Source: Actinomycetota bacterium
Lineage (GTDB): Bacteria; Actinomycetota; Coriobacteriia; Coriobacteriales; RUG844
Reading direction: 5' to 3'
Assembly: GCA_013335845.1 (NCBI GenBank)
Contig: JAAXUU010000064.1
Location: 1-7,070 of the forward strand
DNA length: 7,070 nucleotides
Part shown: piece by piece, positions 1 through 6,338 of the stretch
Position numbering within the stretch: position 1 is the first letter of the stretch
Layout of the letters: every line of letters starts with the position of its first letter
Position numbers and translations under genes: made by a program
Notes under the pieces: model-generated
The model's database searches: none
Told to the model about the DNA's origin: nothing
The model's input: only the letters and a program-made list of their open reading frames with translations

Positions 1-1
1 C

Positions 2-337
2 CTCAGAAAGGGGTTAACCATGGTCGTTGTCGAACTCGACACTAGCTTGCACACGCTGCTGGTTCGTGAGCTAGTGCGCTTGTTCCACCGGTCAGAAACT
101 AATACGGGCGGTGCGCAGCTGGTCTTCACCACTCATGACACCTCGTTACTTGACGCTCCCGACTTGTTCCGCCGCGACCAAGTGTGGTTTGTCGAGAAGG
201 ACCGTGCCCAAGCCTCTGCATTAGTTGCCTTATCCGAGTTTAGCCCTCGTAAACATGAGGCATTGGAGCGTGGCTACTTGATTGGGCGCTACGGTGGCGT
301 TCCATTCCTTGACCCCGATCTGGGGGTGAAACACTGA
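2..337 (+). CDS. rloA: RloA/AbiLi-type AAA ATPase, C-terminal fragment (5' end outside window)
   Basis: This is the C-terminal ~110 residues of an ATP-binding protein of the RloA/AbiLi group, the ATPase partner of RloB in phage-defence cassettes. The frame is open to the left edge, so the gene very probably begins outside the window. An ATG at 20 preceded by AGAAAGGGG could start a short product, but it falls inside the Walker B strand and is unlikely to be the true start. Visible family motifs are ELDTSLH (D-loop region after Walker B), VFTTHDTSLLD (switch histidine), FRRDQVWFVEKD, and the C-terminal FSPRK...GYLIGRYGGVPFLD block. In this family Walker B normally reads hhhDELD; here it reads VVVELD, so the Mg-coordinating Asp is Val (codon GTC at 29-31). 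The stop overlaps the next start (TGATG), as expected for a coupled pair. Family assignment is from remembered motifs. Confidence 0.8.
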   Translation, partial: LRKGLTMVVVELDTSLHTLLVRELVRLFHRSETNTGGAQLVFTTHDTSLLDAPDLFRRDQVWFVEKDRAQASALVALSEFSPRKHEALERGYLIGRYGGVPFLDPDLGVKH

Positions 338-978
338 TGGCACGCGACAACTCTCCCAAGGAGCGCCAACTCGAACATCTCATGCGTAAGTTAAATAACC
401 GCGCAAGTTATGACCGCATCCTGATCGTTTCCGAGGGCAGCAAGACAGAGCCTAACTACTTCAGCGAGATCAGAGCAACTTACCGGCTGCGCACTGCCAA
501 TATAGTTGTGCAGCACAGCGAACTTGGTACCGAACCGATCCAGGTGGTGAAGTACGCCAAGGAGCTATTCGAGAGTGGTGACCGACACAAAAACATCCAG
601 CGGCGCGCTTTCGAGCAGATATATGCAGTGTTTGACCGTGATGATCATTCAACTTACTTCGATGCGCTCAATCTAGTCACATTGCTCGACGGCAGGTTGC
701 GTAACGACAACAAGCAGAACGTATCATTAGTCGGTACCGGGATGAAGAGCAACCCCGGAGTCGCAGCCAAGATGTTCAAGACCCTCGCCGACAATGGAAT
801 CAACATCTCCATGATATCGACTTCGACCATCCGGACATCTGTTGTCATCGAAGGTGAGAGGTTGCAGGATGCGCTTCGATGCCTCCATACAGCGTTCGGC
901 CTTGACTCGGATGAAGTGTTCCAGGAGACGCAGCTTTCCGGCAAGGAACTCGCGGCTAAGGCTGCGAAGGGACGCTGA
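337..978 (+). CDS. rloB: Chimeric ORF: RloB N-terminal half fused in frame to LysC C-terminal ACT domain
   Basis: The 213-residue frame starts at an ATG overlapping the upstream stop by one base. Residues 1 to about 127 look like RloB/AbiLii: ILIVSEGSKTEPNYF (27-42) is the family's Toprim-like N-terminal motif, and VFDRDDH (98-104) is the conserved acidic motif. RloB would then be expected to continue into its conserved S-x-P-x-FE-x-W-x-LLH block, which is absent. Instead, from about residue 129 the sequence reads VSLVGTGMKSNPGVAAKMF, then ADNGINISMISTS and LHTAFGLDSDEV, the last ACT domain of aspartokinase, to the end. Codon use also shifts, from mixed AT-richer codons to ATC/GAC/CTC-rich ones. 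RloB function is probably lost because half the protein is gone; a stable hybrid cannot be excluded. The change of homology is a confident observation; its cause is inference. Confidence 0.85.
   Translation: MARDNSPKERQLEHLMRKLNNRASYDRILIVSEGSKTEPNYFSEIRATYRLRTANIVVQHSELGTEPIQVVKYAKELFESGDRHKNIQRRAFEQIYAVFDRDDHSTYFDALNLVTLLDGRLRNDNKQNVSLVGTGMKSNPGVAAKMFKTLADNGINISMISTSTIRTSVVIEGERLQDALRCLHTAFGLDSDEVFQETQLSGKELAAKAAKGR
721..978 (+). pseudogene. lysC: 3' remnant of aspartokinase gene (last ~85 codons, ACT2 domain)
   Basis: This is the tail of aspartate kinase, which phosphorylates L-aspartate in the first step of lysine, threonine and methionine synthesis. Recognisable signatures are SLVGTGMKS, PGVAAKMF, GINISMISTS and ALRCLHTAFGLD, all from the second ACT domain that binds the feedback inhibitor. 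The kinase domain and first ACT domain (about four fifths of the usual ~400-residue protein) are absent; RloB-type sequence occupies their place. The remnant lies 110 bases upstream of asd, the usual order of lysC-asd, so it appears to be in its native position. It has no start codon of its own with a convincing ribosome binding site and reads only as the tail of the chimeric frame. It can have no kinase activity. Compared with remembered actinobacterial LysC, TSEIRIS appears as TSTIRTS, which would fit relaxed constraint. Confidence 0.82.
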
Positions 979-1076
979 CCTCCGGTTCCGCAGATGGTTT
1001 CGAGACATAGATAGTATCGAGATTAAAATAGTACACAGCATCATTTGGTTGCTGCCCGTATACAACGAGAAGAGAT

Positions 1077-1080
1077 GAGG
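1077..1080 (+). promoter_or_regulatory. Ribosome binding site of asd
   Basis: GAGG followed by AAA lies eight bases before the ATG at 1089. It supports that start over the later in-frame ATG at 1107. The 110-base gap upstream (979-1088) shows no convincing sigma70-type promoter or terminator by eye. Confidence 0.6.
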
Positions 1081-1088
1081 AAACACGT

Positions 1089-2114
1089 ATGTCATGGTCA
1101 AAGCCGATGCCGAAGAATCCTGTCGTCGCAGTATGCGGTGCAACGGGTGTTGTGGGTCGTGAGATGTTACTCGTACTTGCCCAGCGCGAATTCCCCGCTT
1201 CACGTGTCCGTGCGCTTGCCAGTGCCCGTAGCGCAGGTACGAACGTTCCGTTCGGGGACGGCGAGTTGGTAGTCGAAGAAATGACCCCGGAAGCATTCGA
1301 AGGCGTGGATATCGCGCTTTTCGCGGCTGGCGCAGATGTATCACGTGCGATGCGCGAGGCAGTCGTTGCAGCGGGTGCCGTGATGATCGACAACTCGAGC
1401 GCATTCCGCATGGAAGAGGGGGTTCCTCTGGTGGTGCCCGAGGTCAATCCCGAGCATCTCGAATGGCATAACGGCGTCATCGCGAACCCCAACTGCTCGA
1501 CCATCCAAATGGTGGTCGCATTGAAACCGCTCTACGATATCGCTCCCATCAAGCGCGTCGTCGTCTCCACCTACCAGGCAGCCAGTGGAGCCGGCATCGC
1601 CGCGATGAACGAACTCTATGATCAGAGTCGTCAATTCCTCGATGGAGAAGAACTCACGGTCAGTGCGTTCGCCCATCAGATAGCATTCAATTGCATCCCG
1701 CAGATCGATGTCTTCCTTGAGGACGGCTCCACGAAGGAAGAGTGGAAGATGATGGTGGAGACCAAGAAGATCATGGGTGACAATGCGATCGAGGTCGCAC
1801 CGACCTGCGTCCGCGTTCCTGTTCTCCGCTGTCACGCGGAGTCGATCAACGTTGAGTTCGAGCTCCCTGTGTCCGTCGAAGAGGCTCGCGCTGCATTCGA
1901 AGCGGCTCCCGGCGTCATCTTCCTCGATGACCCGCAAACCAAGACCTACCCGATGCCCGGCCTTCTCGCAGGGACCGATGCGACCTATATCGGACGTCTG
2001 CGCAAAGATCCGACCGTCGAGAACGGTCTGGCGTTTTGGAATGTCGCCGACCAGATCCGCAAAGGTGCGGCACTGAATGCCGTGCAGATCGCAGAGGCTT
2101 TGCTGCCTGAATAA
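1089..2114 (+). CDS. asd: Aspartate-semialdehyde dehydrogenase
   Basis: A cytoplasmic enzyme that reduces beta-aspartyl phosphate to aspartate semialdehyde with NADPH, the step after aspartokinase and the branch point to lysine/diaminopimelate, threonine and methionine. At 341 residues it has the usual family length. Visible motifs are the nucleotide-binding GATGVVG (17-23), SSAFR (103-107), NPNCST with the catalytic Cys at 136, STYQAASGAG (160-169, substrate-side Gln 163), CVRVPV (240-245) with His 249 in the position of the general base, and the C-terminal block GRLRKDP...FWNVADQIRKGAALNAVQIAE. Nothing appears to be missing, so it should be functional. Its normal partner lysC survives upstream only as a 3' remnant, so either a second aspartokinase exists elsewhere or the upstream junction is artificial. 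Its promoter may originally have lain upstream of lysC; which promoter drives it now is not evident. Confidence 0.97.
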   Translation: MSWSKPMPKNPVVAVCGATGVVGREMLLVLAQREFPASRVRALASARSAGTNVPFGDGELVVEEMTPEAFEGVDIALFAAGADVSRAMREAVVAAGAVMIDNSSAFRMEEGVPLVVPEVNPEHLEWHNGVIANPNCSTIQMVVALKPLYDIAPIKRVVVSTYQAASGAGIAAMNELYDQSRQFLDGEELTVSAFAHQIAFNCIPQIDVFLEDGSTKEEWKMMVETKKIMGDNAIEVAPTCVRVPVLRCHAESINVEFELPVSVEEARAAFEAAPGVIFLDDPQTKTYPMPGLLAGTDATYIGRLRKDPTVENGLAFWNVADQIRKGAALNAVQIAEALLPE

Positions 2115-2129
2115 GGCTTGTACGAAACC

Positions 2130-2160
2130 CGCTCATACACCGTTGGGCCCTGTGTGAGCG
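2130..2160 (+). terminator. 10-bp hairpin after asd, no U-tract
   Basis: The arms CGCTCATACA (2130-2139) and TGTGTGAGCG (2151-2160) pair over ten positions with one T-G wobble, around an 11-base loop. It starts 15 bases after the asd stop and lies 49 bases before the queT start. No run of T follows, so it is not a textbook intrinsic terminator. It may still end or attenuate asd transcription, protect the 3' end, or be part of the queT leader. The structure is seen; the function is inferred. Confidence 0.45.
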
Positions 2161-2209
2161 CATACTATCCGTTGCCCAAGTACCTTTCCCGATTGGTGGT
2201 TTTTGAAAA

Positions 2210-2776
2210 ATGAAGAAGACAAGATTCGTCGCCCGCGCCGGGATGATCGCGGCGGTGTATGCGGTACTCACCCTACTCACCGTCTTGTTCCTACAGGGGT
2301 TCGCGTGGGGACCCGTACAGTTTCGCGTATCCGAGGCGACCTGCGTTTTGGCGGTTCTGACGGGGGCGGCGGTTCCCGGCCTCACTATCGGGTGCCTGGT
2401 GGCCAATCTCATCGCCATCCCCATCACCGGGTCGGGTCTTTTGGGACTTCTCGATGTGTTCTTCGGTACGTTGGCGACGTTTCTCGGAGCGCTTTGGACA
2501 CGGAAATTCCGCGCTAAACCGAAACTCGCGTTATTGGGGCCGATTCTCAGTAACGCTTTGATCGTTCCTGCATATCTACCGATTCTGCTTTCGGGGTACG
2601 GTTTCTATACGATTCCGTTCACTGACATCAGCTTGGACGGGGCATATGTGCCCATGTACCTTTTCGGAGTGGTGGCCATCGCATTGGGTGAAGCTGTCGT
2701 GCTCTACGGTCTTGGCCTGCCGCTGTTACAAGGACTGCGCCGTTTTGGTGTTTTAGCATCGGAAGATGAAAACTGA
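2210..2776 (+). CDS. queT: QueT-like ECF transporter S component (queuosine precursor uptake)
   Basis: A small integral membrane protein (188 residues) of the QueT family, the substrate-binding subunit that joins a shared ECF energy-coupling module (EcfA/EcfA'/EcfT, not in the window) to import a precursor of queuosine, the modified tRNA wobble base. Hallmarks are the N-terminal segment MIAAVYAVLTLL (12-23), GPVQFRVSEA (34-43), PGLTIGCLVANL (56-67), GLLDVFFGTLATFLGA (79-94) and the late GEAVVLYGLGLPLL (160-173). Hydrophobic stretches fit about five or six membrane spans. The ATG at 2210 is preceded by a weak GGTGG ten bases upstream; no better start was seen. In Firmicutes queT is often under a preQ1 riboswitch; no clear one was recognised in the 95-base leader, although a hairpin lies there. 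The ligand is predicted from the family only; other vitamin-type substrates remain possible. Confidence 0.78.
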   Translation: MKKTRFVARAGMIAAVYAVLTLLTVLFLQGFAWGPVQFRVSEATCVLAVLTGAAVPGLTIGCLVANLIAIPITGSGLLGLLDVFFGTLATFLGALWTRKFRAKPKLALLGPILSNALIVPAYLPILLSGYGFYTIPFTDISLDGAYVPMYLFGVVAIALGEAVVLYGLGLPLLQGLRRFGVLASEDEN

Positions 2777-2833
2777 CCATCGATGCGTGATACTGTTTAC
2801 GCGAACGGAAATCGTGACGAGTTAACACCGCTC

Positions 2834-2850
2834 TAAGGAGGCATGAGTTG
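2834..2850 (+). promoter_or_regulatory. Strong Shine-Dalgarno with TTG start and overlapping ATG-AGT-TGA minimal ORF
   Basis: TAAGGAGG at 2834-2841 is a near-perfect Shine-Dalgarno six bases ahead of TTG at 2848, which fixes this codon as the start of the glycosyltransferase gene. An ATG at 2843 lies in another frame, only one base from the Shine-Dalgarno, and reads Met-Ser-stop (ATGAGTTGA), its stop overlapping the TTG start. The ATG is too close to be used efficiently. Confidence 0.7.
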
Positions 2851-4206
2851 AATCCGGTTATGGTGATCCCAACCTATTGGTCGGGCAAGAAATACGAAGA
2901 ACCGACCGAAGTGCTTTCCTCATATGATCATATGACTGCCCTGAACTCGGAAGGGGAGCTCCCGCGTTGCCTGAAATCCCTTATCGATGTGAACGGCATG
3001 TGCCGTATAGTGGTGCTCGTCGTTTCCGAAGTGGGCATCGAGGACCTTGCAGCTGATCGAGTCCGTTCGATTGTGGCCGACTTCCCTGAACTCGATATCC
3101 TCGTCATCGGGTCGCGCGAGATGGCGCTTATGCATGCGCGTCTCGAAGAATTGGGGCTCGCGGAGTTTCGAGATGCAGTCATGCTTTCGGGTTACGGTTC
3201 CGTGCGTAACGTCGGCTTCATCGTAGCGGCTATCCTCGGACATACCGAAGTCGTATTCATCGATGATGATGAGATCGTCACCGATAAGGACTTCCTCATC
3301 AAGGCGCTCTACGGTTTAGGGAAGCTCACGAAACGCGGTATCCCGGTACTGGCGAAGACGGGCTACTTCCTCGATCGGCGCGGCAGTTGGGAAGCTCACG
3401 AACAGAAGCATTGGTACGATATATTCTGGAAGCAGGGGGCTGCTTTCAATAAATGGATACGGCAGGCGATGGAAGGACCTCGTCTCACACCTGCGAACAG
3501 CGCATGTGGTGGATGCATGGCTATCCACTACGAAGCATTCAAGCGCGTATCCTTCGACCCCTGGATCGCCCGCGGTGAGGACCTCGACTACCTGATCAAT
3601 ATGCGGATGTACGGTTTCGATATCTGGTTCGACAATACGTGGTCGCTGCGTCATCTTCCACCGGCCTCTCCGAGTGAGGCGTTTCGATTCAAGCAGGATA
3701 TCTTCCGCTGGATTTACGAGCATCGCAAGATAGAGTACAGTCGGACGCAGATAGACCTACTCCCTATCAAAGCCAGCTCTCTGTATCCATACCCCGGACC
3801 TTTTTTGGAGCCGAGTATAATCTCACGCGTTTACTTCACTGCACTCCTGCGTTCTATCGCACGATCCGAACATAAGGGTTATTTCCATGCGGCGACGAAT
3901 GCACACAAGGAAGCATCCGAATACGCAGAGCGCAACTGTTCGCGGTACTTCCGTTTTCAGTATCGCTGGCCCGAACTTATCACGAATATCGAGAACGACG
4001 AAGCCCTCAAAGCTGCGTTTTTGGGGGACAGACCATTGAAGCCACGCGGAATCACCGGGTTCATCCCTCTGATCGAGTCCGCCGAAGTGCAGGCCGAGTC
4101 CTCGCGTAGGGCTACCAATTCGGCTGAGGATATCGTCCGCCGCTGGTCGACACCGCGCACGTCGCGGCGTTCGCGGACGTCGCGAGATTCCGATACCGAA
4201 GAATAA
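2848..4206 (+). CDS. GT-A fold (family 2-like) glycosyltransferase with Arg/Ser-rich tail
   Basis: A 452-residue protein with no signal peptide or clear membrane span, so probably cytoplasmic. It opens with VMVIPTYW (4-11), like GT2 enzymes, followed by a Rossmann-like stretch. RNVGFIVAAILGHTEVVFIDDDEIV (120-144 region) carries the DDDE at 139-142, matching the DxD motif that holds the metal and sugar nucleotide. ACGGCMAIHYEAF (219-231) and ARGEDLDYLINMRMYGFD (241-258 region) match the acceptor-side segment and the ED motif holding the likely catalytic acid. The rest, about 265-415, is not recognised. The end (431-452) is basic and Ser/Thr-rich, with 7 Arg, 5 Ser and 4 Thr in 22 residues, then DSDTEE. 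Donor and acceptor sugars cannot be read from sequence. TauE, 10 bases downstream, and the two-component system suggest a shared operon. The closest named family is uncertain. Confidence 0.75.
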   Translation: MNPVMVIPTYWSGKKYEEPTEVLSSYDHMTALNSEGELPRCLKSLIDVNGMCRIVVLVVSEVGIEDLAADRVRSIVADFPELDILVIGSREMALMHARLEELGLAEFRDAVMLSGYGSVRNVGFIVAAILGHTEVVFIDDDEIVTDKDFLIKALYGLGKLTKRGIPVLAKTGYFLDRRGSWEAHEQKHWYDIFWKQGAAFNKWIRQAMEGPRLTPANSACGGCMAIHYEAFKRVSFDPWIARGEDLDYLINMRMYGFDIWFDNTWSLRHLPPASPSEAFRFKQDIFRWIYEHRKIEYSRTQIDLLPIKASSLYPYPGPFLEPSIISRVYFTALLRSIARSEHKGYFHAATNAHKEASEYAERNCSRYFRFQYRWPELITNIENDEALKAAFLGDRPLKPRGITGFIPLIESAEVQAESSRRATNSAEDIVRRWSTPRTSRRSRTSRDSDTEE

Positions 4207-4216
4207 CGTGCGCTAG

Positions 4217-5032
4217 ATGTATCTTCCTTTGGTTTTAGCTGCACTCGCGGGAGTCGGTATCGGCGTTCTGTCCGGTCTGCTCGGTATCGGTGGCGGTTTA
4301 CTCATCATCCCTCTACTGCGCCTCGGTTTCGGCGTTCCGGCGCTTACCGCAACCGCCACTTCGCTCATGACCATCATTCCCACTTCGATTGCGGGCGTTA
4401 TAGGGCATGTGCGGAATAAAACCGCCAACCTCAAAGTCGGGGTCAGTCTCGGTCTCGTAGGAGCCCTCTTCGCCCCGATCGGGACCTATCTGTCTCTCAA
4501 GGTGGGTGGCTTCGTTGTCACGATGGTGACCGTGCTCGTCATCTTATATACGGCATTCACGATGTTCAAAAAGGCAGCGAGACTATCTCCTGCTTCGAAA
4601 TGCGGAGACGCAGAGACGAGCTGTGAAACCCAGGTTGCTATCACGCACGTCGATTTCGATGGGAAGACCATAGTTCAATTGACCTGTATGGGTGCATTCG
4701 TCGGTCTCGCCTCGGGTTTCCTAGGGCTCGGAGGCGGTTTCATCATCGTGCCGCTGACGACGTGGCTCTTCTCCTTCTCGATGAAGGAGGCAGCGGGGAC
4801 TTCGCTCGTCGCTTTGATATTCTTCGCGACATCGGGAGCGATTTCACATGGAGTCGTCGGGAACATCGAGTATCTCTACGCAATCGCCATCGCTTTGGGC
4901 ACTATTCCCGGTGCGCTCATCGGGGCTGCGCTTTCAAAACGGACCTCCGAACGGCAATTGCGCCTATTCTTTGGTATACTTCTAGTCTGTGTTGGAATCT
5001 CTCTTGCCGTAGAAGAACTTGGTTTGTTTTGA
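4217..5032 (+). CDS. TauE/SafE family sulfite/anion exporter
   Basis: An inner-membrane transporter of 271 residues, the common length for the TauE/SafE (DUF81) family, whose members move sulfite, sulfoacetate or other small anions. The two-fold internal repeat is plain: GLLGIGGGLLIIPL (20-33) recurs as GFLGLGGGFIIVPL (167-180), and TATATSLMTIIPTSIAGVIGH (44-64 region) recurs as AAGTSLVALIFFATSGAISH (192-211). About eight hydrophobic segments are visible. A hydrophilic loop at about 116-150, with Cys 129 and Cys 136, separates the two halves. The ATG lies 10 bases after the glycosyltransferase stop and has no evident Shine-Dalgarno, so translation is probably coupled to the upstream gene. The sensor kinase follows 12 bases later. 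Substrate is not deducible; membership of the family is secure. Confidence 0.9.
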   Translation: MYLPLVLAALAGVGIGVLSGLLGIGGGLLIIPLLRLGFGVPALTATATSLMTIIPTSIAGVIGHVRNKTANLKVGVSLGLVGALFAPIGTYLSLKVGGFVVTMVTVLVILYTAFTMFKKAARLSPASKCGDAETSCETQVAITHVDFDGKTIVQLTCMGAFVGLASGFLGLGGGFIIVPLTTWLFSFSMKEAAGTSLVALIFFATSGAISHGVVGNIEYLYAIAIALGTIPGALIGAALSKRTSERQLRLFFGILLVCVGISLAVEELGLF

Positions 5033-5044
5033 TGAGGCATACCC

Positions 5045-6322
5045 GTGGAAAATAAGCGTACTGCGCTAGTAGAAACAATACTTACCGCAATCGTTGCCAT
5101 TCTCACTCTTATCATAGTTTGGAGTTTGGTTTCGGGCGGTATACCCGCCTTCATTCCGGTGGTCGCGATCGCTGCTTTGGCGGTCGTGGGCTTCGCGCTG
5201 CTTCGCTATACTGTGAATCCCGATCATCTTCGTGCACGTCAGTCCGACCGCACGCTGTACCTTGCGAGCAAAACCTTGGGTTACATGCGGGAGGGGTTGA
5301 ACGAAGAATCCGCGGATGCGGTGTGCAGACTCCTGCTCTCCTATTCCTCTGCAATTGCGGTTTCGATCACCGACACACAGAAGGTTCTGGGATTCGCCGG
5401 CATCGGAGTGGAGTCCCAGCGGCCGAAGAATCCGATACTCGCGAAAGCGACGTTGGCGACGTTGGAGGACGGTGCGATACGCATCCTCACCAATACTGCG
5501 GACATCGGGCTTCCTCCGGAGGAAAGCTACATCGTGCAGGGAGCGATCATCGTCCCTCTCCGTGTTAGAAATGATAACGTCGGAACACTCAAGTTCTATT
5601 ATCATTCCGCTCGGAAGATCGATGAGACGCAGCAGGCGATGGCTGAGGGTCTCGGTGAGTTGTTGTCCACCCAGTTATCCTCCGCTGAACTCGATGCGCA
5701 AACCGAGCTTGCGACGCGCATGGAGTTGAAGGCCTTGCAGGCGCAGATCAACCCGCACTTCCTTTTCAACACCATCAATACCATCGCGTCTCTCATCCGC
5801 ACCGACCCGGATCGCGCGCGTGAGCTCTTGCGTGAATTCGCGGTGTTCTATCGACGCACACTCGAGAACTCCGAAGACCTGATCGCCATCGGCGAGGAAC
5901 TCAGCCAGACGACTCGTTATTTCAAGTTCGAATTGGCTCGATTCGGGTCCGACCGTGTGCAATTGACCACCTACCTGGAGAAGGGACTTGAAGGCTTGAT
6001 GGTGCCCGCTTTCATCATCCAACCTCTGGTTGAGAACGCGGTGAACCATGCCATACGCCCTGAAGGTCAGCTGCACATCGAAGTGAGCGTCGTCCGTAGT
6101 GGGTCGGATGTGGTCGTTTCGGTGGTTGATGATGGTATCGGCATAAAGAAAGAGGAAATTCCCTTTACTCTGTTACCGGGCTATGGTACAGGTATGGGTA
6201 TTGCATTAAAGAATGTAGATGATAGACTTAAAGGCTATTTCGGAACAGCGTCAGGAATCAAGATTGAATCTGAATATGGTGTAGGCACCTCAGTGAAATT
6301 AGTTTTGCAAGACGCGCGTTAA
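5045..6322 (+). CDS. LytS/BtsS-type sensor histidine kinase with GAF domain
   Basis: A membrane-bound sensor kinase of 425 residues. Two hydrophobic segments (about 8-29 and 33-53) anchor the N-terminus. Residues about 87-210 form a GAF-like domain as in LytS/YehU (BtsS) kinases. The His_kinase domain follows: LKALQAQINPHFLFNTINT (228-246) with the phospho-accepting His at 238. The ATP-binding part has the N box QPLVENAVNHAI (326-337), G1 DDGIGI (362-367) and G2 GTGMGIALKN (381-390). All key residues are present. GTG at 5045 is chosen because GAGG sits seven bases upstream and the frame is hydrophobic from there; the nearby ATG at 5032 runs into a stop. The regulator gene begins 16 bases downstream. 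The last ~60 codons are markedly AT-richer than the rest (20 of 60 bases G/C in 6181-6240 against 36 of 60 in 5761-5820). The stimulus is unknown. Confidence 0.93.
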   Translation: MENKRTALVETILTAIVAILTLIIVWSLVSGGIPAFIPVVAIAALAVVGFALLRYTVNPDHLRARQSDRTLYLASKTLGYMREGLNEESADAVCRLLLSYSSAIAVSITDTQKVLGFAGIGVESQRPKNPILAKATLATLEDGAIRILTNTADIGLPPEESYIVQGAIIVPLRVRNDNVGTLKFYYHSARKIDETQQAMAEGLGELLSTQLSSAELDAQTELATRMELKALQAQINPHFLFNTINTIASLIRTDPDRARELLREFAVFYRRTLENSEDLIAIGEELSQTTRYFKFELARFGSDRVQLTTYLEKGLEGLMVPAFIIQPLVENAVNHAIRPEGQLHIEVSVVRSGSDVVVSVVDDGIGIKKEEIPFTLLPGYGTGMGIALKNVDDRLKGYFGTASGIKIESEYGVGTSVKLVLQDAR

Positions 6323-6327
6323 AGAAT

Positions 6328-6333
6328 GGAGAG
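6328..6333 (+). promoter_or_regulatory. Ribosome binding site of the LytTR regulator gene
   Basis: GGAGAG lies five bases before the ATG at 6339, in the 16-base gap after the kinase stop, and supports that start. Confidence 0.6.
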
Positions 6334-6338
6334 CGCAC

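Noticed and set aside
20..22. ATG at 20 with AGAAAGGGG upstream as the true start of the ATPase gene
   Set aside because: The codon falls inside the Walker B strand and the frame is open to the window edge, so the gene most likely starts outside.
979..1088. Possible promoter before asd (TAAAAT at 1024-1029, TATACA at 1059-1064)
   Set aside because: Neither hexamer has a credible -35 box at 16-18 bases; candidate pairs have spacings of 8 or 19.
727..1404. Long reverse-strand open frame opposite the lysC remnant and asd
   Set aside because: It lies opposite well-recognised protein sequence, resembles no family, and its composition is that of a complement shadow.
1341..1937. 198-codon reverse-strand frame opposite asd
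   Set aside because: asd is intact and clearly coding on the + strand; the reverse frame shows no motif or ribosome binding site.
2777..2847. Terminator or promoter between queT and the glycosyltransferase
   Set aside because: Only a 5-bp weak hairpin around 2783-2798 and no T run or paired promoter boxes were found.
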